Origin: Lojkania enalia
Lineage: Eukaryota; Ascomycota; Dothideomycetes; Pleosporales
DNA length: 64,000 nt
Assembly: GCA_010094045.1 (NCBI GenBank)
Contig: ML986613.1
Span: forward strand, 124,001-188,000
Direction: 5' to 3'
Every line of letters starts with the position of its first letter. The first letter of the stretch is position 1. The notes under the pieces were generated by a model. It was given only the letters and a program-made list of their open reading frames with translations, did not search any database and was not told the origin of the DNA. This document shows, piece by piece, positions 12,437 to 23,783 of the stretch. The translations under genes and the position numbers were made by a program.

Positions 12437-13178
12437 ATGTTCTCATCTACTCTCGTTGCTCTTGCAGCACTTCCATTGGCCTTCGCCCAATACTATCCCC
12501 AAGCCAACGCTACCAGCACTTATGCCCCCTCGGCATCTGGTACCGCCGCTCCAGCTGTACAGACAGTAACCGTTGGGTTGGGTGGCCTCATCTTTACACC
12601 GGACACAATTCATGCCAAAGCTGGAGAGAAAATCGCCTTCGAGTTCTACCCTAAGAACCACTCCGTCGTACAAGCGGACTTCGACAACCCTTGCAATCCT
12701 TCTGACAACGCTATCTTCAGTGGTTTCTTTCCCACAACTGCTCCCGGGCCTAATGTAAGGCGCGCCCCTGTCCAAATTAGAAACAACCAGTTTGCTAACA
12801 ACATTCTACAGGAGAAAACTTTCGAGATAACCGTCAAGGATGACAAGCCTATATGGCTGTACTGTGCCGCCCTGCTCCCTAGTCCTCACTGCGCCCAAGG
12901 AATGGTAGCTGTCATCAATCCTCCGTAAGTCTACGGACATCGAATGCGACCAGGAACCTCTTGCTGACCACTGTTGCAGTGCCTCGGGTCCCAACACTCT
13001 CGAAGCCTTCCGCGAAGCCGCCAACAAGACTACAACCAGCACGGTGCCAAGCACCATCAACAATGGAGACGCTCCGAGCGCCAGCCCGACTGACCAGCCC
13101 GGTGCTGCGTCGTCTCTCATAGTGAGCAAGAGTGCTATTGGTGGATTGGTGGCTGCATTCGCTGCTTTCATGCTGTAA
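12437..13178 (+). CDS. GPI-type extracellular cupredoxin-like serine-rich protein
   Basis: Three exons, 12437-12754, 12812-12924 and 12980-13178, give 209 residues. A signal peptide (MFSSTLVALAALPLAFAQ) is followed by a Ser/Thr/Ala linker and a plastocyanin-like beta-barrel. The barrel has the fungal hallmark FEFYPKNHSVVQADFDNPC (a copper-site-like His and Cys) and WLYCAALLPSPHCAQGM near its end. The C-terminus is Thr/Ser-rich and ends in a hydrophobic AIGGLVAAFAAFML tail, as for GPI attachment. Such proteins sit at the fungal cell surface, and their exact role is not known. The first intron (57 nt) is a multiple of three without an in-frame stop, so its retention would add 19 residues. Confidence 0.9.
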
Positions 13179-13630
13179 TTGTACATATATGGGTGGATTT
13201 TCATATAACCTCAAAACATTGATAGAGTAGAGGTGTACACTATTGAATAATACAGCCTAGCTATGTTGTAATGGTTGCTGAGATAATTTAATGGTTGACA
13301 AATATTCATATTGCGGTCGATCATGGACAGCTTTAGAACTTCGATACATCCATGACATAGACTTCTGTGACATCTTTATTCTTATGAATACTCTTAAACG
13401 TTCATTCGAGATATTTAGCAATCCTTCTCCTACCAAAGTCCTTTGTCAGCCAATCATGTCACGTGATGGTCTCGCGAAAACTTGGCTACGCCAATCCTAT
13501 AATAGCTTAGCTCAACCCACGGCATGCAAAATTCATCGCAGCTTCAACGAAACCCCTCCTCTACATCCTCAATTCTCACACGCTCGCGGCGCAGGATAAC
13601 CACTTCTTTGCGTTCTTATAGTTCTCCAAA
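13179..13630. other. short intergenic region, promoter of eL22
   Basis: This contains the 3' UTR of the cupredoxin gene and the promoter of the ribosomal protein gene. Pyrimidine-rich sequence (about 13550-13630) precedes the eL22 start, as is usual for ribosomal protein genes. No other gene is visible. Confidence 0.5.
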
Positions 13631-14232
13631 ATGGTAGCAGGGCCAGTATGTACACCGCTTTGCTGTCCGCAGGGATGAGCAAATCTCCCAGCATAGAACA
13701 GTAGGCTGAGTGAATATAGAAACGACCAACGGCCGGTGGCGGTGGCCTCAAGGGCGGACCCAAGAAGGGACAGAAGATCACCAAAAAGGTATACCCTGTC
13801 GAGGTCTGGATTTTCAGTGGGATTGTTACTAATAGATGCAATAGTTCATCATCAACTGCTCACAGCCTGTCAATGATAAGATCTTCGACATCCAGGCCTT
13901 CGAGAAATTCCTCCACGAGCGCATCAAGGTTGAGGGCCGCACCGGTAATCTTGGCGACAATATCCAGATCTCGCAACAGGGCGACGGCAAGATTGAGGTT
14001 ATCGCCCACCAGGAGTTCTCCGGCCGCTATTTGAAGTACTTGTACGTTCTCGTAATATTCCAGAGGATACTATTGCTAGGATTACCGCTAACGGTCGAAT
14101 AATAGGACAAAGAAGTTCCTCAAGAAGCAGCAGCTTCGTGACTGGCTCCGTGTTGTCTCTACCTCCAAAGGTGTGTACGAGCTCCGCTTCTTCAACATCG
14201 TCAACGACGAAGCGGATGAGGATGAGGACTAA
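13631..14232 (+). CDS. 60S ribosomal protein eL22
   Basis: Four exons, 13631-13645 (only five codons), 13720-13788, 13845-14041 and 14106-14232, encode 135 residues. It is a structural protein of the large cytosolic ribosomal subunit. The family signature is clear: [40 protein letters not shown], then the conserved [19 protein letters not shown] and an acidic tail (DEADEDED). The tiny first exon followed by an intron is a common arrangement in fungal ribosomal protein genes. All splice sites are GT-AG and all phases agree. Length fits the family. Confidence 0.95.
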
Positions 14233-15054
14233 ATGGATACCGTTGGATGATTGCATGAGTAGCTCGGCGTCATGGATCTCAAAATGGGCATGGATGATCG
14301 GATAGTGTAGTCAGCATTTTCAGCAATTCTACAATATTCGTTTACCATGATTCGAGTGCAATTATATTTAATTTCCTTTTTCCTAACATGACATTTAGTT
14401 TGAACAAGGGCTTTGGCTTTGCTCATCTTATCAGATAGCATCTCCCTCTATATGATCTATTGACTAATATTATTCAAGCATTGCTATTATAACATTGTTC
14501 AACGCTTCCTTCGTCCCCAGCGGAGTATTGTATTACGGCTCTATGTCAAGTACGCCCAAATTACACCAACTCCACGAAGGTTGTAATCTCAGGAAGGGAA
14601 TACTTGGTATGACTATAGTTTCCATCGTAGACCTATGATTCTATGCGCTTGGCTATAGTAAGTTAGATCTTTTCTACCGAAATACTTTACTTTATATTCT
14701 TCTTGTATACATAGAAATGACGTTTCCTCGTGATCGGCAGTGGATATCCGCTCATGTTGGGTGCTTAGCGATCCGAAAGAGATTGCTGTCAAAGAGAAGT
14801 AAGAATGACGAAGCGCGAAAACTCATGGTCATGCATAATTATAATACGCTTTCCCTTTGACGGTACATGAAGGGTGCTTCAGCTTCTACCTAACATATCT
14901 AATTGGATTTCGGAAAGTACATACAACTAGCATGAACGGAAACAAATTATACGCTCAACTCACCCAAAGGGTAACCAACAAATACTCTTGTCTGAATGGC
15001 CCTGATACATCAAATCAAACCAAAGAGCGCAATCTAAACCGTATACTACTCGCA
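14233..15054. other. AT-rich spacer
   Basis: The 3' UTR of eL22 comes first, followed by AT-rich sequence with stops in all frames. No gene, RNA or intact repeat is recognised. Confidence 0.5.
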
Positions 15055-15720
15055 ATGACTAGAGGTCCTAGATCTAGAAAATCCACAATAGCTAGAAAGA
15101 TCTATAATATCATCCAGGAGAAGCACGGTCTATCCTACCAATCCATAGAATTAGACGGCTTCTAGTTCTCCAAAGCTCAACTCGGCAAAACGTACAACCC
15201 AAAGGAACTGTATACGCGGCGAGGTACAGAGTTCATGTTCCATGCGCACGGCGTTGTAGACTTCATCAAGCGTGGCAGAAATCAGAAACCCACTGACGGT
15301 CCAATCCAAGTGCCGATTTGGGACAGTCACGAATAAGGCCTAGGACTGAATAGAGAGAGAGTAATGCCGGAAGCTCCGGTCGTGATTTTTGAGGACATTG
15401 TACTTCCTCCCGCGCACTAATCCTTGGAAGGACCTGCAGGGCTTGGTCGATGAGAAGTAGTTCATTCGTGTCGAAACGCACATTAATAGAGACCAGATTG
15501 TGGGAAGGGGAATGGCTAAGGGGACTTGCGAAGATAAGAAGCAAGGCTATGAATATTTTAATCGCTCAGATAGGAAAATTTATAAGTATATCGTTCAATA
15601 CAGGTGACAGGTGGACTTGATTATCGAGAACAACGAAGAGGTGGGTGTGCATGAACCGGAGGAGAAGCAAAGAAGTGGAGTGTTGGATGTTGAGAAATAC
15701 ATTACTCTGCGATCTTAGCT
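15055..15720 (+). pseudogene. decayed P-loop kinase (uridine kinase / YFH7-like)
   Basis: The frame from ATG 15055 shows a damaged Walker A motif (GPRSRKST in place of GxxGxGKST) and then ELDGF, corresponding to the family DGxH motif. The chain is broken by TAG at 15163-15165, continues in the same frame (FSKAQL...RRGTEFMFHAHG), and is stopped again by TAA near 15334. One shift of frame near 15420 leads into PWKDLQGLVDEK, then TAG at 15458-15460 exactly where the family has Trp (DExWF), then FIRV. The order of motifs matches fungal uridine-kinase-like nucleoside kinases. Several stops, one frameshift and the altered P-loop show it cannot make a full protein. The TGG-to-TAG change is of the type produced by C-to-T mutation on the other strand. 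Confidence 0.75.
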
Positions 15721-18700
15721 GCTACGTACACGAAGGGTCGTGGCCGTGCGCATTTCTAGATTGAAGGATGCTCTAAGTTTGTGAAGGTGGAGGTATAGTG
15801 GGGACGCATTGGAAATATTCTTCACTACTTTGTAGATATAATCTTCAGCTTTCCGCATCATAATCTTTCTCTTATGACGCCTGCTACTCATGTAAAACCA
15901 CTGCAGTCTTCAGAACAAGCAACATGATAATTAATCCCAGCACTTCATTTTCGGTCGCCAACTACTAATCCTAGACATCGTTAATCGAGTTAGTAGAGCG
16001 CTCGCCATGAATATTTTTCATAGAGCCGTTAGGGCTGTCGCAAAATTAGCTATCCGGATAGAATATTGAGTTGACACTGAAGCCCATTTTGACGCAAATT
16101 TGGTAGATATTGATATATATTCGGAAGATATTGAGAGATGCGTAATTTTATTGAAACAGGAATGGAAGTGTTTCTTCATCTTGTGATTTGTACACGGTCC
16201 AATATTGTTATACTTGTGGAAAGCAAATATAAATTAGTGAATTTTTGAGACCTATATCTAATATGATATATGGACGGTATGCTTGAAGTAACAAAGTTAA
16301 TACACTTACTCATTGACAAGGCCTCCTGTAATTTGTTTGTCATTGAATGCATGGGTGTGACGCAAAATCTTCGCAGACGTGGACGCCGGGGATACCCGGT
16401 TTCGGAGAGCCATCCAGACCTTCACATTGGCAACCCATATACGTCTGCAATTGCAATGTGGCTGATCTAATTAGTCTCCAAAACTTCCTGCTTAGCCCTT
16501 CCATACCCCACCTTCATCCAGGGCTTGCGGACCCCCCTTTCTAACCAGCGAAGTGAAAGTCGTTTTTCAACAAATTCTTTGCATCGACCCCGATAGCTTT
16601 TTCAAAAGTCGGCGCTAAATCATTCGCCGTGCACAGCCTAAAATCTCCCTCCTCGCCCTTTCGCTCCTCGATCCTTCGTTGTAGTTCTTGAATGCAGTGG
16701 GTAGAATTTAAATGGCCTTGTTCGATTGCATTACTAGATTGATTTGTTATGGTTGCTAAATGAAGTAAATAGAGAAACCGTTTGGAGCTATGTAATTGTT
16801 GGGAATTTTCAACCTCGAAAGAAGACCAAAGTGTTCTTTTGTAAGCATAAGCAGGAGCTTGCTGTGAGAGCAAGAAGGGGGTTTTTTTTTTTGATATCGG
16901 AAATATTTCTAGGGGCCGATTGGAATATATATTAGCATCCTCGTCCTGGACATGCGGGTTACAATCAGGAAATTCTCAAATGAGATGAATGTAAACCGTA
17001 GTAGAGAATCTGACTCACACTCAACAAGTCACCCGCATGCTCTGTCATTACCCTAGCGGACGCGAATGGTGTCTGATGTCGATATTATTCTAAGGAATAG
17101 GACTTTCGGGCTGAAATCCAGTAACGTATATCTCTGAGAGTCAGGTTTTTGAATATGACCCTTACACTCGCTCCCGCCGTAGTCTCTCGAACGAGTTTAC
17201 GATTTTGTGTAGTTGTTTGCATGCTATATTCGTGCCTAATTCCGACGCATCTTTCTTGTGGCGCCAGGTTCACGGCAATTCCTTGTCTGCATTTTTCCTA
17301 GATCACGAGGCTTGCATCGCTATTGGTCGTGGTAAGCCACGAGACCCAAATCCACTACGATTGTGGGCAGAAACAAGAGGACTGAGGGCAAAGGCAAGTT
17401 GAACACCCAAAACTCCTTGGCTATTGTAGCACAGTGGTTCCATTTACGAGACCACGGTCATGCTGGTTGGTATCCTCGATATGTAAGAATAGCCGAGATT
17501 CCGAGGAAGCAGATACTTATTCTTAGATCCTTGTGACGATTTCCAACCATCGTATAGTTTATTACGTAGTTAAGTGTCTAAAAGAAATGAAGACGTACAT
17601 TTAGTAGGAGCAACCTCGAATATCTAAGCGTAACTTTTGTCTCGTAGCAATGTTGTTGAAACAGGCTTTTTCTTTTTCTAGTCAATGAGATTATACCTCT
17701 TGGCCTGTATCTCGTATTAGCTCCTGGAGCGGAAATATTATTTTGGACCACATAGCTTTCTGTAGTTTCAAATCCTGCAAATCTTCACTACTAGCTCTAA
17801 AATCGTATCGAAGGCATCTCTCGATAATTTTACCGTATATTTGGCCCCAAAAGGAGCAGGATTATGGACAAGGCCATGGGCTGCGTAGAGTCCGCGGATG
17901 CCATTTCCGCTCATTCTGTGAAAAGCCTTCCAGTGTGCAATCTCCAGCAAAGCGACTCCCGAGGGTAAAGAGAGTTTCGTTATATATACTAGAACAAAGT
18001 TGCTCGCAATATGTACCAATCCGGGACACTTTATTGCTTAGAATCGCTCTCTCAGTCGCATTAGCCGTAGTAAGGCCAGGCTCGACCTCATTGACAGACT
18101 TTGAATCGAAATATGTACTTAAATGAAGAGTCTTCAAAATCTGATTAGAAAGTTCCGAACCACATATTGACAGGTCCTTAAGTTGCTAACTTGATTGAGG
18201 CCAAGCAGTGCCGTGAAACTAGAGAGCACTCTTCGATAATCTCAAGGCCAATTAATACTGGTGGATTAGCTCTGAAGGGCCGTGACTGGATCGCTCGATG
18301 AGAGCAATGAAAGATGTGACTTCTTCACCAAGATCTACGACTGAAGTTTTACTTACTGCCTTGGTGCTGCTGGGGAGTAAAATAGGTACGTAGAATTATT
18401 GGGAATTTTAATGTAACCCAAACATTTCGGTTTTAAGGCGTTGCTAGGATCTCGCTCAATTTCTTGGGGATATAAATATATGTTTTTAACTTTGCGGGTA
18501 TCCATTTCCTCGAGGTCAGTCACAAGAGCTTTACACGAGTTAGCAGTCGTGGCTAGGATTTTAGGGTCGATATGCCGCCGAATAAGTCTGTTAGAGGCGT
18601 CAACAAGCGACGATTTTGGTGAAGAGTCATATAATCAGGTGCTGGAGTAATCTCTTGAAGCTTCTGTACAATTTTGTAAAGCCTTTTCGTTCCCACCTGC

Positions 18701-20406
18701 TGACATGTGGAGAAATATTCATTATTGTCTAGCCGAACGTACAGTCTGATTGGTTTACTTTGACCGGAAAATTTATGCCTTGCTGGTGACTTACTTACGG
18801 GAAATGGGAGACACTAAGCTAACGATTACATGCTCTCTTGGAATTGTTCCAAAATATCGAACGAAATTGTCATGTATAGAATTACGGAACTCGTAGAGGA
18901 CTCGGTCTCAAATTCGACGCAAAGTTTTACCGATTGACGAGCATGACTTATGTCTGAGTATGATCACAAATCTCTCAAGGTTCATAGAAATTGCTAGATG
19001 CCACTCGGACCTGGGAATCTTGAGCTAGTACTACAGCATCGCTAGCAGTGATTGGGGCCCCAGATTAAGGCCGGAATGCGGCGAGCTGCGTCCTCAAGAG
19101 ATTCATCTCAATGTTTCCCTCGCGAAGATTTGCAATATCGCGGTCGAAACGAGATTTCTCAATTGCAAATTTTGCCGAAAGTTTCGCTCGTTGTAATGTG
19201 CCAGTAGCCTTCCATCGGTATATTAAAATCAAGTAAATGTGCTTTGTTTCTACGTTTACATATACGATATGAAAATTCAACTGCCTCGTTTGAAGGCTTT
19301 GAGTGGTCGAATGAGTGTCCTCAACAATAGCAGTACAAGCATCCATATGTTCCTTCGCCCGGTAGGCCCTTATGGCTTCTATGATGCGTGGAATAACCGA
19401 GTACTAAGCCGGCTGCCTTGATACTAAGCATTATGGTTTTCAAATGTTCACGAGAAGACTGTTTTCCACTAAAGTCTAGCGTGGCTCCGGAGTACAGGAA
19501 GAGAGAGTATAAGCTAATCATATTTGGTCTAGCGGGCCGTGGTGTCTATTCTCAGATATCTAAAGATGCTAGGCTATTTTTACTATCTTGTAGAAGTGGA
19601 TATGCCTATTGGAGACTGTTCCCAGGTTTTGAATCTACCCCCTATCCGTGCCCGCTTCCCGTAACAGCAATGAACCTAGTTAACCTTCGACACTTGTTCC
19701 ATTGTTGAAGGGATAGAGAGATAACATGTTGGGAAAATAAAGATAGAACCATTACATGTATATTAATGAGCGACATAAGGGCCGAAGAGGGCAATTTAAG
19801 GCTTTAGCATCATGTCCTGTGCTTGTAGGAACTTTGGACGTCTTAGTGGGGCATAATGTGTTGTCCTAGAAGATGCTAAGACGCGTAGAGCTTCAGACAA
19901 ATCGCCAGGATGTCCAGCTCTATGCTCGATTTCCGGGGCGCCAATTTTTACTAGCGGCATTGCCAGGATTCTACACATGATTCCCTACATCTTGCATAGC
20001 TCCTGAGGTTCTGGTGTGGGGTAGGTTATGAGCCTTTTGGTCGAGAGAACTCGGCTAGGACTCTGCTTTATACCTTCACATAGTAACATTGTCACACAAG
20101 TGAAATAATGATGTTTGCTAGTGTTACCTGGTACAGCAGAAGCTGCCGAGGGCTTTCACACCTACGAGAGGGGGCAGGAGCAATTTCACGATCGCCATCG
20201 TGTGCACACCAATTCGCAGCATGACCTTAACACTGTTTCAATCTTAGGGAAGTGAATCATCACGCGCTCTTTAATTTGCCTACGCTTCCGGGTTGTCTTG
20301 TAAGCACCGCCTACTCCCTGCGCCAACGAAGATTGTCATTTCTAACAAGTCCTCAAGGCCATTCCACCGATTCGACTATTACCTCGGAGGCTGCTCTGAA
20401 CACGAT
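15721..20406. other. 4.7-kb AT-rich decayed region
   Basis: This long, low-GC stretch has dense stops on both strands. The frames in it (for example 16541-16873 minus, 17743-18126 plus and 18441-18650 plus) show no domain I can name. Apart from the possible helical-protein remnant at 19065-19521 I see nothing intact. Its texture suggests repeat-induced mutation followed by decay. Confidence 0.5.
19065..19521 (-). pseudogene. possible remnant of a large helical protein gene
   Basis: Two overlapping minus-strand frames (19521-19321 and 19346-19065) read as a discontinuous helical segment. Part of it is well formed (TLQRAKLSAKFAIEKSRF, then NLREGNIEMNLLRTQL). Downstream on the same strand further short pieces appear in changing frames (VKLCVEFETESS near 18890). 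The texture recalls N-terminal helical domains of fungal HET/NLR-type or prion-inhibition proteins, but I cannot confirm a family. No start, no continuous frame and no convincing introns are visible. Confidence 0.25.
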
Positions 20407-21488
20407 ATGAAGCCCCCTACGCTTTTTGTCTGGGCATTTACCCTCTTGTCCGATCGCGCGCGCAGCTACCCCGTTTTGACCGACACTGTGCTAGACGATG
20501 CCACAGTTAATCTTACAAAACGCGCTTCATATCCACCAATGGCCGACGATGAGTGGCAGAGGGCAGTAAATGAGGGACGCAATCTGCTCGGTGCCTGCTG
20601 GACAGGGGATAGCCTGGCTGTTACCTACTTTCCAAATGCTGTTGGGACTATCCAGAGCTCATTTGTCAACAATCCACGTTTGTATTCACAATGAAATGTA
20701 TGCATGGCGTTGACTTACTTAGTACAGAGGACATCCGGGATTGGGGCTATACTAGGAATTCGGAAGCCGATCAAGATTTCATGTGTTGGGCCATGCCGGA
20801 TCTGTGGTCTGCTATGCAAGCTCTTGGCGTCAATTATCAGCATTATACCAATGGTGGGAATTGCTATGTCTTCGGTTGGCGGCACTCACAGCAGACAACC
20901 CACAATAATATCGACTATCCGGTAAGGAAATAGATGTCAAACCCCCAAAGGCAACAAACAAAGCTCATGGTTCGACAGCCTACTAGGGCCATCTTTGATA
21001 CCATAATCAATGTGAATGATGGACTCATTGTAGGCTGGCAAAAGTTCGGCCCCAAATACCAAGGCTCTTTGCAGAATCCCCCTATCATGACTCTTCCAGA
21101 ATTGAAGGGCTGGGGGGATGTCGTATTCCTGGATTGGATCCGCCGAGCCCGGCTTAGCAACAGAAGTCCTGAAAACCTCAACTACATCGTCTCTGCCGAT
21201 TGTGTGAACAGGCGGACCGGAGAAACCCTTCAACGTATTACAGGGGAAACAGATATGAAAGCGTCCTGCACTGCTGGGAGGTACAAGTGGGCTCAACGTC
21301 TGGAGTTTGGCATGGATACACAACAAGGACAAGCGCTGCTTAGTTCACCAAATGGGAGAGGAGCTGCTCTTTTGCTAATCCGCCATAAAGACACTTTCGG
21401 AAGAAGAAGCACAATCTCTAGGGTTGCGTTCTTCTGCGGAGGTTCTAGTGAAGTTCATTTGTTGTTCTGGGTTCATAGACAGAACTAA
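20407..21488 (+). CDS. predicted secreted protein, unknown family
   Basis: Three exons, 20407-20677, 20728-20921 and 20979-21488, give 324 residues. The introns (50 and 57 nt) have GTTTGT...TACAG and GTAAGG...GACAG ends and restore a single frame. The ATG at 20407 starts a signal peptide (MKPPTLFVWAFTLLSDRARS). A KR site in NLTKRASYPP suggests a short propeptide removed by a Kex2-like protease. The mature part has cysteines in GACWTG, MCWAMP, GNCYVFG, ADCVNRR and ASCTAG, many Trp/Tyr residues and no transmembrane helix. I recognise no catalytic motif or named domain. The frame is intact although the surroundings are decayed, which suggests selection or recent arrival. Confidence 0.75.
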
Positions 21489-22230
21489 GGAACAGGTCCC
21501 AATATAAGACGAGATTGCGGATAAGTGTAAGGACATACGCTCGGTGATATGGTAGTGATTTAGCGCTAGGTACATTGAGGACCTCTCTATCATTATGGAA
21601 GGTGCGCTTCTTCCGGCAGAGATAATAATAGGAAGTACTTGATAGACTAGTTAGCGTCCGGTGTCTCTCAGGATCCAGCAATCTCACTCCTCGCGTCACG
21701 TAGGATCCCGTGTTCATCTTTACTCTCCTAACTTTCGGAGAGTGTGTGCTCTAGGGTCTTTTATCCTTTCTCCTAACTATTCAAATTTATCTAAAATAAT
21801 AGGCGCCTCTGGCTCGTCCACATACTGTCGTCACCTTTCGCACCGAGAGTATTAAATATCCTTGAAATTCCTCCCCAAAATAGAAGACCTGGGTTTGCTC
21901 GCACTGCAATTAGGACTCATAGTAGTAGAATGAAGCGACAGTGTTACATTGGCAAGGCAGCCACAAAGTGAAGACTCGGTGTTGACATGAAAGATCCTTT
22001 GAAATACCCGACCATACCAAGTGGCTTTATGGTGCGTTTGGAAGATATTTGCAACGCCCTAGCTGATTAGATGCTAGATCGAGTGGTTCTAAATTATTTA
22101 TTCTCATTATACCATCGGAAGTCTGTACCGCTAATGGGGTACTCACCTACTGTCAGTTCGGTTCTCCGCACACTACGCCGCAATCTCATATCGAAGAGAT
22201 TATCGCAAAAAAATATTTCGGGTTCTTATG
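21489..22230. other. AT-rich spacer
   Basis: No gene is recognised between the secreted-protein gene and the tRNA. The frames at 21445-21717 and 21661-21855 lie on opposite strands and carry no domain. Confidence 0.5.
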
Positions 22231-22311
22231 CGACACCTGTGAGATTCGAACTCACGCTCCCGAAGGAACGGGCTTAGCAGGCCCGCGCGTTAACCACTCC
22301 GCCAAAGTGCC
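22231..22311 (-). tRNA. tRNA-Ser (anticodon GCT)
   Basis: Read on the minus strand, the sequence folds as a class II tRNA of 81 nt. It has a 7-bp acceptor stem (GGCACTT with AGGTGTC, two G-U pairs) and a D-arm containing AGTGGTTAAC. The anticodon arm is CGGGC-CTGCTAA-GCCCG with anticodon GCT, followed by an extra variable arm (TTCCTTCGGGAGC). The T-arm is GTGAG-TTCGAAT-CTCAC and the discriminator base is G. The long variable arm and GCT anticodon identify serine (AGC/AGU codons). No intron is present. A/T-rich tracts flank it; in transcription order a T-run lies just downstream near 22200-22215. Confidence 0.92.
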
Positions 22312-23057
22312 AACGGGTTTAATTGGTAGATTAAGTATTTTTTTCTATAATATAGCAAATAAAAAAATAATTAATATCCACACTTCGTAATGAATCACCT
22401 GAGTTTGTAGCACTACTTCCTGGAAATTCGATTTATGGTTTGCTCTTATTGGAGCATGCAGGTATGGGGCACGTCATAACGAAGTAAGCGAAAAGCGGAG
22501 TCATGACCACACCTCGCCCAAATGGGAGAACGGCCATACACCAATGAGAGTGAACATGTTGGGTTTGTAATGCATGCAATTATGATCCCTCTATCATTTC
22601 AATTTGCACTTAGTAGGCAAACGCGTGTATTTGAGTGTGACGTTTAGACATGTTGAAATAGATAGCACGCAAAGATTTTGGCAATTCTCTATTTCCTAAC
22701 CATCGAAGAAGGATCCTCAATAACCTAAGAACTTCGAACGACCGTCTGATTGGAACACCTCCTTTATAGAGGATGTCTTTTGCTTTAATCATTGTAAGCG
22801 ATTGAGGTCACCTGTAATATGTTAACTGTCATATATACCGCCTTTCGGAGAAGGAGTTATGAATTCAACATATTATAATTAGGCCTCTTCTGGCTTAGGC
22901 TCATCAAGGCACTTCGTTACAGGAGAAGGCGATTCGCATGCTATAGGTTTTCTTCCGCCTATAATGAACTTATTGATTTATAGATTTTGAACAAATGCTG
23001 CTAGTATGCGGTGCATCTTGAATAGTCGATATTTTGGAATATTTACATAATGTGCAC
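22312..23057. other. AT-rich spacer
   Basis: This contains the upstream side of the tRNA and the 3' side of the xylanase gene. No gene or intact repeat is visible. Confidence 0.5.
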
Positions 23058-23783
23058 TTATTGGACATTGATGTTCGAGGAGCCACTACTAGTTTTCGTG
23101 CCGTTTGTGAATCCTTCCGTTGCCAGAACCATGTAGTCATGATATCCTAGACCCATACCGAGTTTCTGCCATTCGCTAAAATGCTTTCCGGTCGTGATAG
23201 TTCCACCAACCCTCTTCTCCGTCCGTACGGACCAGTACTGCTGAAAGGTCCTTGTTCCCTCAATGGAAGGCTTATTCACGCGAGTGCTCGTATAAACCTC
23301 ATATGTGCCTTCTTCCGAGTCGAACTGTCCTTTGAGAGTCCATGGCTCTCCGGGTGCGAGAATGTCGTATGATTCGACAACATAGTACTCAATAAGTGGA
23401 CTCCTCGTCCAGCCATAGAGCGCGAGGTATCCTGGGCCGGTAGCATTATAGGTTCCACTGTAATTCACCGTCCTGAGGCGGGTTGCAAGTTAGTCCAAAC
23501 GAGAGCACTATGATCTTGCTTAGGCATCAACGAACATTGATCCCCCACGGCTCCATCCCTTGCCGCAAACGAATCCTCCGCGGCCTGACCAGGACGTACT
23601 GTACGAGCCTCCTTGACCGTTGGTGCATCTAACATTGCTCCCTCCTTCGGACCAGGACGTCCAGAATGTTGCAGCGAGAAGCCCTGTAGTATCTGATTTC
23701 TCGAGTTGAACAAATTTAGCGGGCGCAGTAAATGCCCCGGGAATTAGAGCTACGGCTGCAAGAATAGCAGAGAATGAAACCAT
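23058..23783 (-). CDS. GH11 endo-1,4-beta-xylanase
   Basis: Two exons, 23783-23536 and 23472-23058, give 220 residues. The enzyme hydrolyses internal beta-1,4 bonds of xylan outside the cell. A signal peptide ([20 protein letters not shown]) is followed by a single GH11 jelly roll. The nucleophile Glu111 lies in [11 protein letters not shown] and the acid/base Glu202 in LATEGF. The GH11 landmarks NYSGTYN, YLALYGW and [13 protein letters not shown] are all present. There is no carbohydrate-binding module. The intron donor is GTTCGT, weaker than the others here, but it joins the correct phase with CCTCAG. A TATAAA word on the coding strand lies at 23848-23843, 60 bp before the ATG. Length and residues fit an active enzyme. 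Confidence 0.93.
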
